NCBI RefSeq assembly: GCF_000685235.1
Contig: NZ_ARYH01000001.1
Span: 2,170,001-2,234,000, forward strand
Reading direction: 5' to 3'
Length of the DNA: 64,000 bases
From: Hyphomonas adhaerens MHS-3
GTDB lineage: Bacteria > Pseudomonadota > Alphaproteobacteria > Caulobacterales > Hyphomonadaceae
Notes under the pieces: model-generated
What the model saw: only the letters and a program-made list of their open reading frames with translations
The model's database searches: none
Told to the model about the DNA's origin: nothing
Position numbers and translations under genes: made by a program
In this document: positions 1-8,321 of the stretch, one piece after another
Numbering within the stretch: the first letter of the stretch is position 1
How the letters are laid out: every line of letters starts with the position of its first letter

Positions 1-99
1 CCTGACGAAATGGCGTCAATCGCGCTTTTCCTTGCCTCTCCCATGTCATCTTACATGACGGGCCAGATGCTCGTCGCGGATGGCGGATTGCTCCTGTAG
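1..99 (+). CDS. Short-chain dehydrogenase, C-terminal end only
   Basis: Only the last 32 codons of this gene lie in the window; the rest is off the left edge. The visible tail has the usual SDR ending: a helix, then a T-G-Q motif and a V-A-D-G-G motif just before the stop, which matches the C-terminal strand of classical SDRs. The substrate cannot be told. The kinase-like gene follows after 14 bp, so the two are probably co-transcribed with the SDR at 1245. Confidence 0.8.
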   Translation, partial: PDEMASIALFLASPMSSYMTGQMLVADGGLLL

Positions 100-113
100 A
101 AAAGGGCCCGAGA

Positions 114-1169
114 ATGGACAGTTCAGCGGTGCCGGGTATCGATCAGGTCCGACTTGAGAGATGGATGGATGCGAACGGGATCGGAAAAGGTCCCATCACC
201 AGCCTCACGCAACTGGCCGGCGGCACACAGAACATTATCGCGAAGTTCGAGCGCAGCGGAGCCCCCTTCGTCTTGCGGCGGCCAAGCGTGACCCCTCGCG
301 CGAAAGCCAATGAGGTTATGGCCCGTGAAGCCCGGGTGCTTGCCGCTCTTGCGGGAACGAACGTGCCTCACCCCCGGTTTGTTGCGGTCTGCGATGACCC
401 GGATGTGTTGGGCGCAACCTTTTACCTGATGGAGGCGGTCGATGGCTTCAACGCCGTGACCGGCCTGCCTGAGCTGCACCGGTCACGCCCGCAGATCCGC
501 CGTGAAATGGGGTTTGCCATGGTGGACGCCGCAGCTGAACTTGGCAGTCTGGATCATGAAGCCCTCGGCCTGGGAGACTTCGGTAAACCGGAAAACTACC
601 TGTCCCGTCAGGCCGGCCGGTGGATGTCACAGCTGGAAAGCTACACAAAGCACGAAGGATGGCCCGGCGGCGAGGGACTCGGTGATGTTCATACGCTGGC
701 GGACTATCTGAGTGCCAACCTGCCACCAGACTTCAAGCCAGGCATCATGCATGGTGACTACGCCATCGGGAATGTCATGTTCCGGAATGACGGCCCGCAA
801 CTGGCGGCTGTCATAGACTGGGAGCTTTCCACCATCGGCGATCCCCTGGTCGATCTGGCCTGGGTGATCTGTACATGGCGCGATCCTGCCTGGCGGGACC
901 TGCCGGTCCTGGTGGTGGAGCCCTGGGAAGGGTTTCCGGCGATTGATGAGATGATCCAGCGATATGCAGACCGCTCTCAACGCGACCTTTCACATATCGA
1001 TTGGTACATCGTCCTCGCCTGCTTCAAGCTCGCCATCATCCTTGAGGGCACATATGCGCGCGCGTTCAGCGGCGCCGCGCCCAAGGCCATTGGCAAAACC
1101 CTGCACGAGACATCCGTGACCCTGATTGAACGGGCTCATGCCCGATTAAACCGAACCGTTTGGCAATAG
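114..1169 (+). CDS. Phosphotransferase of the APH / ACAD10-like family
   Basis: A 351-residue protein of the aminoglycoside-phosphotransferase fold. The catalytic loop is clear: an H-G-D motif at residues 213-215, followed four residues later by the conserved Asn, and the metal-binding I-D-W-E motif with Asp235. In bacteria this subgroup usually lies beside acyl-CoA dehydrogenases and SDRs and resembles the kinase domain of human ACAD10, thought to phosphorylate hydroxy-acyl substrates so that phosphate can be eliminated. That role is inferred from family and neighbours. An antibiotic-resistance role is unlikely here. It sits between two SDR genes in the same direction. Confidence 0.8.
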   Translation: MDSSAVPGIDQVRLERWMDANGIGKGPITSLTQLAGGTQNIIAKFERSGAPFVLRRPSVTPRAKANEVMAREARVLAALAGTNVPHPRFVAVCDDPDVLGATFYLMEAVDGFNAVTGLPELHRSRPQIRREMGFAMVDAAAELGSLDHEALGLGDFGKPENYLSRQAGRWMSQLESYTKHEGWPGGEGLGDVHTLADYLSANLPPDFKPGIMHGDYAIGNVMFRNDGPQLAAVIDWELSTIGDPLVDLAWVICTWRDPAWRDLPVLVVEPWEGFPAIDEMIQRYADRSQRDLSHIDWYIVLACFKLAIILEGTYARAFSGAAPKAIGKTLHETSVTLIERAHARLNRTVWQ

Positions 1170-1244
1170 ATAGACGCCACCACCAGCAGCGTCCGAAGAC
1201 CTCCTCCCGACAGGCTTGCTTCACTCAATACAAGGACAATTTAC

Positions 1245-2003
1245 ATGACCCAGCTCGATAAGAAGATTGCCATTGTCACCGGGGCCGGTAGCGGTATGGG
1301 CGCGGCAACTGCCGTTCTGTTTGCCCAAAACGGTGCCACGGTCGCATTGCTGGACCGGAACAAGGATGGTCTTGAAGCGACGCTAAAAAAGATCACGGAG
1401 GCAGGGGGCGCGGCAAAGTCCTGGCAAATCGACCTTGCCCTCACGGACAAAATTCCCGCCGTCATCGAAAGCATCGCCGCAGAGTTCGGGGGCATTGACA
1501 TTGTCGTGAACAATGCCGGAATCGCAGGCTTTCTTGCCATAGATGATCCCGACTATGACGCGCACTGGGACCGGATGATCAACATCAATCTTACGGCGCA
1601 ACAGAAGATTATCCGGAGCGCCTTGCCCTGGCTCCGCAAGAGCGAGTCGCCCAGGATCGTGAACATCGCCTCCACCGAAGCGCTCGGGGCCACGCCACTC
1701 GACAGCGCATATGTTGCAAGCAAGGCAGGTGTCGCCGGACTGACGCGGGCGCTGGCTGTGGATCTTGGCCCGGAAGGTATTCTGGTCAATTGCATCTGCC
1801 CCGGCCCCATCGACACGTCGATGACGTCTTTCGTGCCAGCTGATCACAAGGTGATCTTTGCCAAGCGGCGCACCGCCCTCAAACGCTATGGCGGTCCGGA
1901 AGAAGTGGCACAGATGACCCTCGCCATGAGCCTTCCGACACAGACGTATCTGACTGGAACAGTCGTGCCTGTCGATGGTGGTCTCATGGCTCGCAATGCC
2001 TAG
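1245..2003 (+). CDS. SDR family oxidoreductase
   Basis: A 252-residue classical short-chain dehydrogenase. The cofactor motif T-G-x-x-x-G-x-G is near residues 13-20, an N-N-A-G motif follows at about 89, and the catalytic Tyr156 and Lys160 are in the normal Y-x-x-x-K spacing. Length is normal for the family. It probably oxidises or reduces a hydroxy/keto group with NAD(H) or NADP(H) in the cytoplasm; 3-hydroxyacyl-CoA or a ring alcohol would fit the surroundings, but the substrate is not readable. It is the last gene of the leftmost operon and is followed by a GC-rich hairpin and an IS6 remnant. Confidence 0.88.
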   Translation: MTQLDKKIAIVTGAGSGMGAATAVLFAQNGATVALLDRNKDGLEATLKKITEAGGAAKSWQIDLALTDKIPAVIESIAAEFGGIDIVVNNAGIAGFLAIDDPDYDAHWDRMININLTAQQKIIRSALPWLRKSESPRIVNIASTEALGATPLDSAYVASKAGVAGLTRALAVDLGPEGILVNCICPGPIDTSMTSFVPADHKVIFAKRRTALKRYGGPEEVAQMTLAMSLPTQTYLTGTVVPVDGGLMARNA

Positions 2004-2055
2004 CGCAAAGATAGGCGATCGAGGGCGCCCGGCATTGTCAGCGGAACTGGCCTTA

Positions 2056-2076
2056 AGGCGCCGTATCCAGGCGCCT
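2056..2076. terminator. GC-rich hairpin after the SDR gene
   Basis: AGGCGCC and GGCGCCT form a perfect 7-bp stem around a 7-base loop (2063-2069), about 50 bp after the SDR stop. There is no clear T-run, so it may be a terminator, or part of the insertion-sequence end that begins here. Confidence 0.4.
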
Positions 2077-2856
2077 AGCTTCGGAAAACAACAAAGTCAC
2101 CGTTTCGCTACTTCAAGACACCCCCCGAGATCATCCAGCTGCGGTCATGATGTACGTGCGTTTTCCGTTGTCACAGCGCAATGTCGAAGACCTGCTTCTC
2201 GAACGAGGGAGCGATATCTGCCACGAAACGGACCGCCATTGGGGTGATCGCTTTGGCACTTACTTCGCGCACGAGATCCGCAAGCGCCGGTCGGAAGGCA
2301 CGCGGCAGAGTCCGGAATGGCAATGGCACCTGGACGAGGTTTCCCTTAAGATCCGTGGTCAGACTCAACTACCTTTGGTGGACGGCGGATCATGAAGGAG
2401 AGGTGCTGGAGTCATTCGTCACGAAGGTCCGTGACAAGGCTTCAGCACTGAGATTTATGAGAAAAGCCATGAAACAATATGGCGCCCCTCAGGCCGTAGA
2501 GACCGACAGGCTTCGATCGTATGGTGCTGCAATTCGCGAAATCGGAAACGCACACCACCGGGCAACCGGCCGTCACTTAAACAACGGCGCCGAAAACTCA
2601 CACCAACCATTCCGACGAAGAGAGCGGGCGATGTCCCGATTCATCCGAATGCGAAGTCTCCAGAAATTCGCTTCAATCCATTCCTCAGTGTGCAATCACT
2701 TCAATCATCAACAGAATATCGAGAGTAGAGCCAAGTTCAAATCGCTACGTGACGTTGCTCTTCTCGAATGGCGTGAGTTGATCGCTGCCTGAGTCCTGCT
2801 CGTCCGCGAAAACGGAGACTGGTTCGAATTCGTCTGACACCACCCGGTCGCGGTCA
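2076..2856 (+). mobile_element. IS6-family insertion sequence remnant, copy A
   Basis: Nearly full-length IS6-type element whose transposase reading frame is broken. Its left end (about 2076-2130) and right end (about 2786-2856) match copies B (7395-7550) and C (56195-56932) by eye. No clean terminal inverted repeat or target duplication was found, so boundaries are approximate. It is one of two remnants that bracket the siderophore-uptake genes. Confidence 0.75.
2147..2792 (+). pseudogene. IS6-family transposase, frameshifted
   Basis: The transposase is split over two frames. The first frame runs from the M-M-Y-V-R-F-P-L-S start region through W-H-L-D-E-V, which carries the first catalytic Asp, and stops at about 2395. 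The second frame resumes the homology at about 2350 with the Y-L-W-x-x-x-D-H-E-G motif, then shows the second Asp (T-D-R-L-R-S-Y) and the final Glu (A-E-N-S-H) and ends with a normal C-terminus at 2792. All three DDE residues survive, so a small indel near 2350-2390 is probably the main inactivating change. The 5' end is also altered: the usual Met start seen in copy C at 56271 is missing here. Confidence 0.78.
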
Positions 2857-3026
2857 ATTTGGTGTTCGGGCACTCCAAGCCAGTCGGCGATCGATAATGC
2901 CGTCCGGAAGTGACGCGGCTGATTGCGTGGACCAATGACGCTCGATGTCCGCTCAGCGAATGAGGGGCGTCACTATTGAGCGCGGCTTTTTTGTCAGAAA
3001 GCGCTCTTGCAACAGGCGCTGATATT

Positions 3027-3046
3027 GATAATGAGAATAAGTCGCA
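3027..3046 (+). promoter_or_regulatory. Putative Fur box
   Basis: The stretch starts GATAATGAGAAT and contains a 7-1-7 imperfect inverted repeat (TGAGAAT, one base, AGTCGCA; five of seven positions pair) at 3032-3046. That is the layout of Fur operators. It lies 41 bp upstream of the chosen start of a siderophore-type TonB receptor, where a Fur site is expected. Confidence 0.55.
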
Positions 3047-3086
3047 TATTCAAATTGCTGTCGCGGGGCGGCCAGGGGAGTTATTT

Positions 3087-5228
3087 ATGAGTTTGAAACG
3101 TTTGCTTTTGGCAGGAGGCGCTTCGGTATGCCTGGCACTGCCTGGCTACACACAATCGCAGGATGAGGAAGCAACGAAACTCGATACGGTTGTTGTTGTG
3201 GGCCAGTATACCGTCGACCAGCAGATCGATACGGCCACCGGGCTTGGCCTGACCGTAAGGGAGACGCCGCAATCGGTAACGGTTGTCACGCAACAGCGCA
3301 TGACCGACCAGAATCTCGAAACGATTGCCGATGTGGTGCGTAACACGGCTGGCGTGTCGATCGTTGAGGTCGACGATGTCCGCAATGTCTTCAACGCCCG
3401 TGGCTTCGAGATCACCAATTACCAGATTGACGGCGTTCCACTGTCCTGGAGCCTCGCTGGTGATTCGGCGGAAACACTGGCCGACGTTTCGATCTATGAA
3501 CGGGTCGAACTGGTGCGCGGTGCGACCGGGCTCCTGACCGGTGCCGGCGACCCTTCCGCCTCAATCAACCTTGTCCGCAAGCATGCCGATGCACTTGAAC
3601 TGGAAGCCTCGGTTACGGGCTCCATTGGCAGCTGGCAGAACCGGCAACTCGCGGCAGACATCGCATCACCGCTGAACGAAAGCGGCACGATCCGCGGCCG
3701 CTTCGTCGCGAAATACGAAGAAGGCGAATCCTATATCGACCTCTTCAACTCCGACAAAACAGTCTTTTACGGCGTCGTTGAAGCAGACCTCGGCGACTCA
3801 TCCATCATCCGCGCCGGCGCCAGCCAGCAGACGATCAATCCGACCGCTCCACTCTGGGGTGCCTTGCCCACTTTCTACGATGACGGCACCTTAACCAACC
3901 TGCCTGTCTCGCAAAGCACCTCGGCGAACTGGGCCTACTGGGATACGGTGAACACCAACTATTTCGTCAATGTCGACCACGAGTTGGCAAATGGCTGGGA
4001 CCTGAGCTTCAACTATAACCGGCTCATCAACAGCGCTGATACTGAGCTGCTGTATCTCTTTGGTGTCATCAATGAAGCCAGCGGCACAGGGCTCTCGACC
4101 TGGCCGTACAAGAGTGACGGCGAAAGCGTGCAGGACAGTTTCGACCTCCACCTCAGTGGCGATTACACGCTGTTCGGTCGTGAGCACGAGTTCACGTTGG
4201 GCGCGCTGCACAGCGTCCAGAATGCCGACACCTATGCATATGCCGCATCCGGGCCGAACGCTTTCCTGCCGGCCACCAGCCTCTACGACTGGGACGGCAA
4301 TTTCCCGCGCCCGGAATTTGCAACCACGGGCACGCACGACCAAGCCATCGATACCGAACAGACCGGCTTCTTTGCGGCAACGCGCATCAACGCCACGGAT
4401 GCATTGCGCCTGATTGCCGGTGTCCGCGCATCTTCCTGGGAACGTAGCGGGACGGAATATGGGGCGACGCAGAACTATAGCGCCGACGATATCGTCATCC
4501 CCTACGTGGGGGTCCTGTATGACCTGACGCCGAACCATCGCCTCTATGCGAGCTATACGGAAATCTTCCAGCCACAAAATCTGCGCACCGAAACCGGGGC
4601 GACACTGGAGCCGATCATCGGCGAGGCCTATGAGGCCGGTATCAAGAGTTCCTTCTTTGAAGATGCGCTGCAAACCTCGTTCGCTATCTTCAGCATCAAG
4701 CAGGACAGCCTCGGCCAGCCCACGGGAGGTATCGTCGCAGGCAGCAGTCCGCCCGAACAAGCTTATCGCACCTCGGAAGGTGCAACGAGTGAAGGCTTTG
4801 AATTCGAGGTCCTTGGCCGCGTTACCGACAACTGGAACTTGAGCTTCGGCTACAGCCAGTTCGAGATCGAGGATGCCGACGGAAATGACGTGAATACAGA
4901 TCAGCCACGCCAGAGCCTCACGCTTTTTACGACCTATGGGTTCGATAGCGTGCTGGAGGGCCTGATCGTAGGCGGCGGATTCAGCTGGCAGGATGATATC
5001 TATTCCAACGCCACCAACCCGATTACGCTGGCGCCCGCCCGGATTGAGCAGGACGCCTATACGCTTGTGAACCTCATGGCCCGGTATGACTTCAACAATC
5101 ATATCTCGCTGCAGGCCAATATCGATAACCTGTTCGACGAAACGTACTACAGCCAGGTCAGCTATTTCGATCAGTATCGCTACGGTGCACCGCGTAACTA
5201 TACTGTCTCGCTGACCTATCAATACTAG
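3087..5228 (+). CDS. TonB-dependent siderophore receptor
   Basis: A 713-residue outer-membrane receptor of the FhuE/FecA-like siderophore class. The start at 3087 is chosen over an upstream in-frame ATG (2976) because an AGGGGAG ribosome site lies just before it and a clean signal peptide follows (K-R, then a hydrophobic run, cleavage near residue 22-24). Next come a TonB-box-like D-T-V-V-V-V-G stretch, a plug domain with R-E-T-P-Q-S-V, and a 22-strand-type barrel ending in the aromatic C-terminus T-Y-Q-Y. It should take up a ferric siderophore using TonB energy. It heads a three-gene operon with a Fur-type box upstream. No siderophore synthesis or TonB-ExbBD genes are in the window. Confidence 0.92.
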   Translation: MSLKRLLLAGGASVCLALPGYTQSQDEEATKLDTVVVVGQYTVDQQIDTATGLGLTVRETPQSVTVVTQQRMTDQNLETIADVVRNTAGVSIVEVDDVRNVFNARGFEITNYQIDGVPLSWSLAGDSAETLADVSIYERVELVRGATGLLTGAGDPSASINLVRKHADALELEASVTGSIGSWQNRQLAADIASPLNESGTIRGRFVAKYEEGESYIDLFNSDKTVFYGVVEADLGDSSIIRAGASQQTINPTAPLWGALPTFYDDGTLTNLPVSQSTSANWAYWDTVNTNYFVNVDHELANGWDLSFNYNRLINSADTELLYLFGVINEASGTGLSTWPYKSDGESVQDSFDLHLSGDYTLFGREHEFTLGALHSVQNADTYAYAASGPNAFLPATSLYDWDGNFPRPEFATTGTHDQAIDTEQTGFFAATRINATDALRLIAGVRASSWERSGTEYGATQNYSADDIVIPYVGVLYDLTPNHRLYASYTEIFQPQNLRTETGATLEPIIGEAYEAGIKSSFFEDALQTSFAIFSIKQDSLGQPTGGIVAGSSPPEQAYRTSEGATSEGFEFEVLGRVTDNWNLSFGYSQFEIEDADGNDVNTDQPRQSLTLFTTYGFDSVLEGLIVGGGFSWQDDIYSNATNPITLAPARIEQDAYTLVNLMARYDFNNHISLQANIDNLFDETYYSQVSYFDQYRYGAPRNYTVSLTYQY

Positions 5229-5243
5229 GCAGCGGGTGCGGCC

Positions 5244-5846
5244 ATGGAAGTGATCCTGCAGACATTGGGCATCGCCGGACAAGCTGCCGGGATCGCGTTG
5301 CTTTACCTGAACTGGCGGACCCGCCAGGGGCGTGGCGGCGCAATTCTGGCCGCAGGCTGGACGCTGATTTTGCTCGGCATGGCCCCATGGCTGCTCAATG
5401 TCTCGGTGGAGCGAGGGCTTGCCATCGCCTCCCTGGCACCGATGGTCGTGGGCCTGCTCCTATCGGCCCCGAACGGACTGACTGATCTGAAGCGCAATTT
5501 GAGAGAACGCCCGGCGAGATCGCGGACAATGCGTGAAACGGCGCTGTCCGATGCTGAGATTGCTACACCGGGACGCGTCAGCCGTAACATGGCACGCTGG
5601 GCCGGCGCTGTCGTCGCCACGCCGGCCCTGTCGATTGCGGCAATGGCGGCGTGGCAGGCGTCCATGCCGGGGACGCCCGCCAACCGGGTGGGGTTCAGCA
5701 TCTTTGTACTGATTGTCGTGTGGGTGGCTGCCTTGCTGTGGCTGCTTGCTAGCGAACGGCCCTGGCGCACGGCACTGCTCACCTGCGGGGGGGCGGTGGT
5801 TCTCGGCGGGGGCGTCTTTATTCTGGCTTCCGGAGGAACTGCCTGA
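5244..5846 (+). CDS. Membrane protein of the siderophore-uptake operon, unrecognised family
   Basis: A 200-residue protein that I do not recognise by family. It shows about five or six hydrophobic segments: two near residues 5-25 and 32-50, one around 60-75, one near 112-130, and two at the C-terminus (about 147-165 and 172-195). A charged loop rich in Arg lies around residues 80-100. It starts 15 bp after the receptor and its stop overlaps the ATG of the PepSY gene (TGATG), so the two are translationally coupled. Small membrane proteins of unknown function commonly accompany PepSY proteins in siderophore operons, so a role in the inner membrane during iron release is plausible but unproven. 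Confidence 0.7.
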   Translation: MEVILQTLGIAGQAAGIALLYLNWRTRQGRGGAILAAGWTLILLGMAPWLLNVSVERGLAIASLAPMVVGLLLSAPNGLTDLKRNLRERPARSRTMRETALSDAEIATPGRVSRNMARWAGAVVATPALSIAAMAAWQASMPGTPANRVGFSIFVLIVVWVAALLWLLASERPWRTALLTCGGAVVLGGGVFILASGGTA

Positions 5847-7384
5847 TGGCCTCAGGTGCAGGAAAACCGATTTGGCCGCGCGTTCCGCCGGGCTTCGTCA
5901 AAGGTCAACTGCTTGCCCACAAGCTGTTGGGATTGACGCTCTCGGCCGTGATGTACCTTGTGTGCCTGACAGGTGCGGTTGCCGTATTCTATGCAGAGTT
6001 CGAACGCTGGGAAGCGCCGGGCGTTCCGGAAATGGCAGAGGTTTCGCCGGAAGCCGTCGGCCGTGCTGTTGCCTTCGCCCGGCAACACATCTCTGAAGCG
6101 GGCGATACGCCGGTCGATGTCTACGTGATCACCCCCAGCCCTGAAATGCCACGCCTCATCATCGACTATGAAGAGGATGTTCTGGCATTCGACCAAAACG
6201 GCGACTATGTGGGCCCCGGGGCTCATGAGCTCACCCATTTTCTGACCGAACTCCACTACGCGTTGCACCTGCCATGGCAGATCGGTTTCATTGTTGTCGG
6301 CATTCTCGGTGTGCTGCTTGTTGCCCTCATCGTGGGCGGTGCGCTCGCATTGCCGCGCATGTTCCGGGATGCCTTCACGCTGCGCCTCGGCAGCGGGCGC
6401 AGGCTCGCGCGCGTCGATATTCACAACCGCCTTGCCGTCTGGGGCCTGCCATTTCACCTGGTTGTCGCGGTTTCAGGTGCCGTTATGGGACTTGCCATGG
6501 TCGCGATCTCGGTCGCTAGCCCTGTGATGTTCTCTGGCGACAGCGGCCGGGCAATGGCCGCACTTTATGGCGATACCGCTGCTCTCAGCGCGCAGGCGCG
6601 TGAGGCCGGCCCGCCATCCCGCAGCGAACCGGAGGCACGCATTGTCGCGGCACTGAAAAATCTCGCCATCGAACGGCCCGGTAATCCGCCAATCTACTTG
6701 GCGCTTAACCAGTTCAGCACGCCAGACGAAATGCTATCCATTGCTGCCGGTCACCCGGACAGGCTCATCTACAGCGAAGTCTATAGATTCGACAGCGCAG
6801 GGGGACTTATGAGTTCGGACGGTTACGCTGACGGCAACGCGAGCCAGCAGGTTCTGGGCAGCATGTTCCGGATACATGCCGGTGCATTCGGCGGAATCCT
6901 GGTCAAGCTCATCTATTTTGCTCTGGGCCTGGGGCTGAGCTTTATCTGCACGACGGGGGTCGATATCTGGCTTGCCAAGGCAGCTGCGCGTGGACGCCAA
7001 CATCCCGGCATTCAGTCGACCTGGACAAGTTTTGTTTGGGGGACCCCGGCGATGCTGGCAATTGCGGGTGCGCTTTATATACTGTGGGCAGTTCCGCCCG
7101 AACCGGTATTCTGGATCGGGCTGATCTTCATTAGCCTTGGCGGCATATGGGTGCCGCAGAGGCTGCTTCACTGGATCGGCCCTGCGGCGACTGCCACAGC
7201 AACGCTCTTACTGCTGACTGTACATGCTGTCCGGTTTGGACCCGATGTCGCCACACATGCCGGGCTCGGCGTAAGCGCTGGCTTATTCGCAACCTCATTC
7301 GCCCTGGCTGCCCTGGGCTGGCGCAATTGGACGAAAGCGGGAACCGTACAAACGGGATTGTCAGGGGAACCGGGCTTTAGGTGA
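5846..7384 (+). CDS. PepSY-associated transmembrane protein (putative ferric reductase)
   Basis: A 512-residue inner-membrane protein of the PepSY-TM family. A transmembrane segment near residues 28-50 is followed by a periplasmic region, then an H-E-L-T-H stretch and L-H-x-A-L-H-L-P motif around residues 128-145 before the next membrane span. A second LHxxAG-type loop with His (R-I-H-A-G-A-F-G) precedes a span near residue 350, and four more spans close the protein. The paired His residues at membrane boundaries are typical of this family, some members of which reduce ferric siderophores. It is the last gene of the iron operon, overlapping the upstream gene by one base. Confidence 0.85.
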   Translation: MASGAGKPIWPRVPPGFVKGQLLAHKLLGLTLSAVMYLVCLTGAVAVFYAEFERWEAPGVPEMAEVSPEAVGRAVAFARQHISEAGDTPVDVYVITPSPEMPRLIIDYEEDVLAFDQNGDYVGPGAHELTHFLTELHYALHLPWQIGFIVVGILGVLLVALIVGGALALPRMFRDAFTLRLGSGRRLARVDIHNRLAVWGLPFHLVVAVSGAVMGLAMVAISVASPVMFSGDSGRAMAALYGDTAALSAQAREAGPPSRSEPEARIVAALKNLAIERPGNPPIYLALNQFSTPDEMLSIAAGHPDRLIYSEVYRFDSAGGLMSSDGYADGNASQQVLGSMFRIHAGAFGGILVKLIYFALGLGLSFICTTGVDIWLAKAAARGRQHPGIQSTWTSFVWGTPAMLAIAGALYILWAVPPEPVFWIGLIFISLGGIWVPQRLLHWIGPAATATATLLLLTVHAVRFGPDVATHAGLGVSAGLFATSFALAALGWRNWTKAGTVQTGLSGEPGFR

Positions 7385-7394
7385 CCAATCCTGC

Positions 7395-7550
7395 CGTTTA
7401 GCCTCGGGGAATGAGCAAAACCCTCTCAGCTACCTCAAGACGCCGCGCTTCGCGAATGGTGGAAGCGGTTGCGGCCTGAGGCCCGCTCATCCGCGAAAAG
7501 CGGAGACGGGTTTGAGTTAGTCTGACACCACCCGATCGTCTGAAAGAAAC
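7395..7550 (+). mobile_element. IS6-family remnant, copy B (ends only)
   Basis: Only the two ends of the element survive. A left end with an M-S-K-T start codon region (from 7410) runs for about 50 bp, then jumps directly to sequence equal to the last codons of the transposase (stop at about 7480) and the right end with its C-C-G-C-G-A-A-A-A hairpin-like repeat. Thus almost the whole transposase was lost by an internal deletion. It lies 10 bp after the PepSY gene and in the same orientation as copy A on the other side of the iron genes. The space 7385-7697 holds nothing else except the 53-bp repeat at 7531. Confidence 0.65.
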
Positions 7551-7583
7551 CCTGAAACGGACTTCATCAGGGGCAGCGGTCAC
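7531..7583. repeat. 53-bp repeat shared with 56137-56189
   Basis: Starting at CCCGATCGTCTGAAAG, this stretch matches 56137-56189 at 43 of 53 positions by hand alignment. Both copies lie next to IS6 remnants, here directly after the right end and at 56 kb about 60 bp before the left end. It is probably a piece of another insertion sequence; the second copy directly follows an IS3-type transposase fragment. Confidence 0.6.
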
Positions 7584-7697
7584 ATGCCGCGCAAATAGGC
7601 TGGACATATCACAGCACCATTGCGCTAGTTGCAGCAGAGCGGTCGGAGCAATAACATACTTCGTGCAGGACCGCGCCTGTGCATCGGGAGGTATGGT

Positions 7698-8306
7698 TTG
7701 GCATTCGTCGAGTTCTTTTTCGATCTTTCGTCCCCATGGACGCGGATCGCGTTTCACAACATTCAGCCCGTCATTGCCGAAACCGGCGCGGAGATCGTCT
7801 GGCGGCCGTTTCTGGTCGGAGGCGTCTTCAATGCCGTGAACGACAGCGTATATGCTGGCCGGAAAAACCCGGATTCGCCGAAGCTCAGTCATGCAAACAA
7901 ATGGCTGAGTGAGTGGGCGGAGCTGGCGGGTGTGGGGATGAAATTCCCTTCCAGATACCATCCCGTGAAGTCGGTTCATGCCATGCGGTTTTGCTGTGTG
8001 CTGGAGCACGATCAGCCCGTTCTGCTTCGTTTTGCCAGCACGGCTTTCGACGCCTATTTCGCCGATCAGCGGAATCTGGACGATCCGGAGGAGCTGATTG
8101 ATATTGCCAATCAGTGTGGGCTCGACGGAAAAGGGATTGCAGAAGAAGCGACAGGGCAGGCGATAAAGGACCGTCTTCGCGAAAACACGCAGGAAGCCAT
8201 TGATCGGGGGGCGTTCGGTTCGCCCACCATCTTCGTGAACCGCACAAATCTCTACTTCGGAAACGACCAGCTGCCCCTTGTGAGGCAGGCCCTGTTGCGC
8301 GGCTGA
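7698..8306 (+). CDS. 2-hydroxychromene-2-carboxylate isomerase-like DsbA-family protein
   Basis: A 202-residue thioredoxin-fold protein of the kappa-GST / HCCA-isomerase family. The start is a TTG at 7698 with a GGGAGG ribosome site seven bases upstream; the earlier ATG at 7629 would add 23 residues lying in IS-derived sequence. The N-terminus has the F-D-x-x-S-S-P motif, with Ser11-Ser12 at the place of the catalytic serine of NahD, and a G-S-P-T-x-F-V-N motif near the C-terminus gives the cis-proline. In naphthalene-type pathways the family isomerises 2-hydroxychromene-2-carboxylate using glutathione. It stands alone in its strand here, so its substrate is uncertain. Confidence 0.82.
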   Translation: MAFVEFFFDLSSPWTRIAFHNIQPVIAETGAEIVWRPFLVGGVFNAVNDSVYAGRKNPDSPKLSHANKWLSEWAELAGVGMKFPSRYHPVKSVHAMRFCCVLEHDQPVLLRFASTAFDAYFADQRNLDDPEELIDIANQCGLDGKGIAEEATGQAIKDRLRENTQEAIDRGAFGSPTIFVNRTNLYFGNDQLPLVRQALLRG

Positions 8307-8321
8307 AAAGTCTCCCGTCCC

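Noticed and set aside
3891..5282. A 463-codon open frame on the minus strand
   Set aside because: It lies wholly antisense to the TonB receptor, has no family motif or ribosome site, and is explained by the codon pattern of the GC-rich gene opposite.
2076..7550. An active composite transposon
   Set aside because: Both flanking IS6 copies have broken transposases (frameshift in A, near-total deletion in B), so it is at best a relic.
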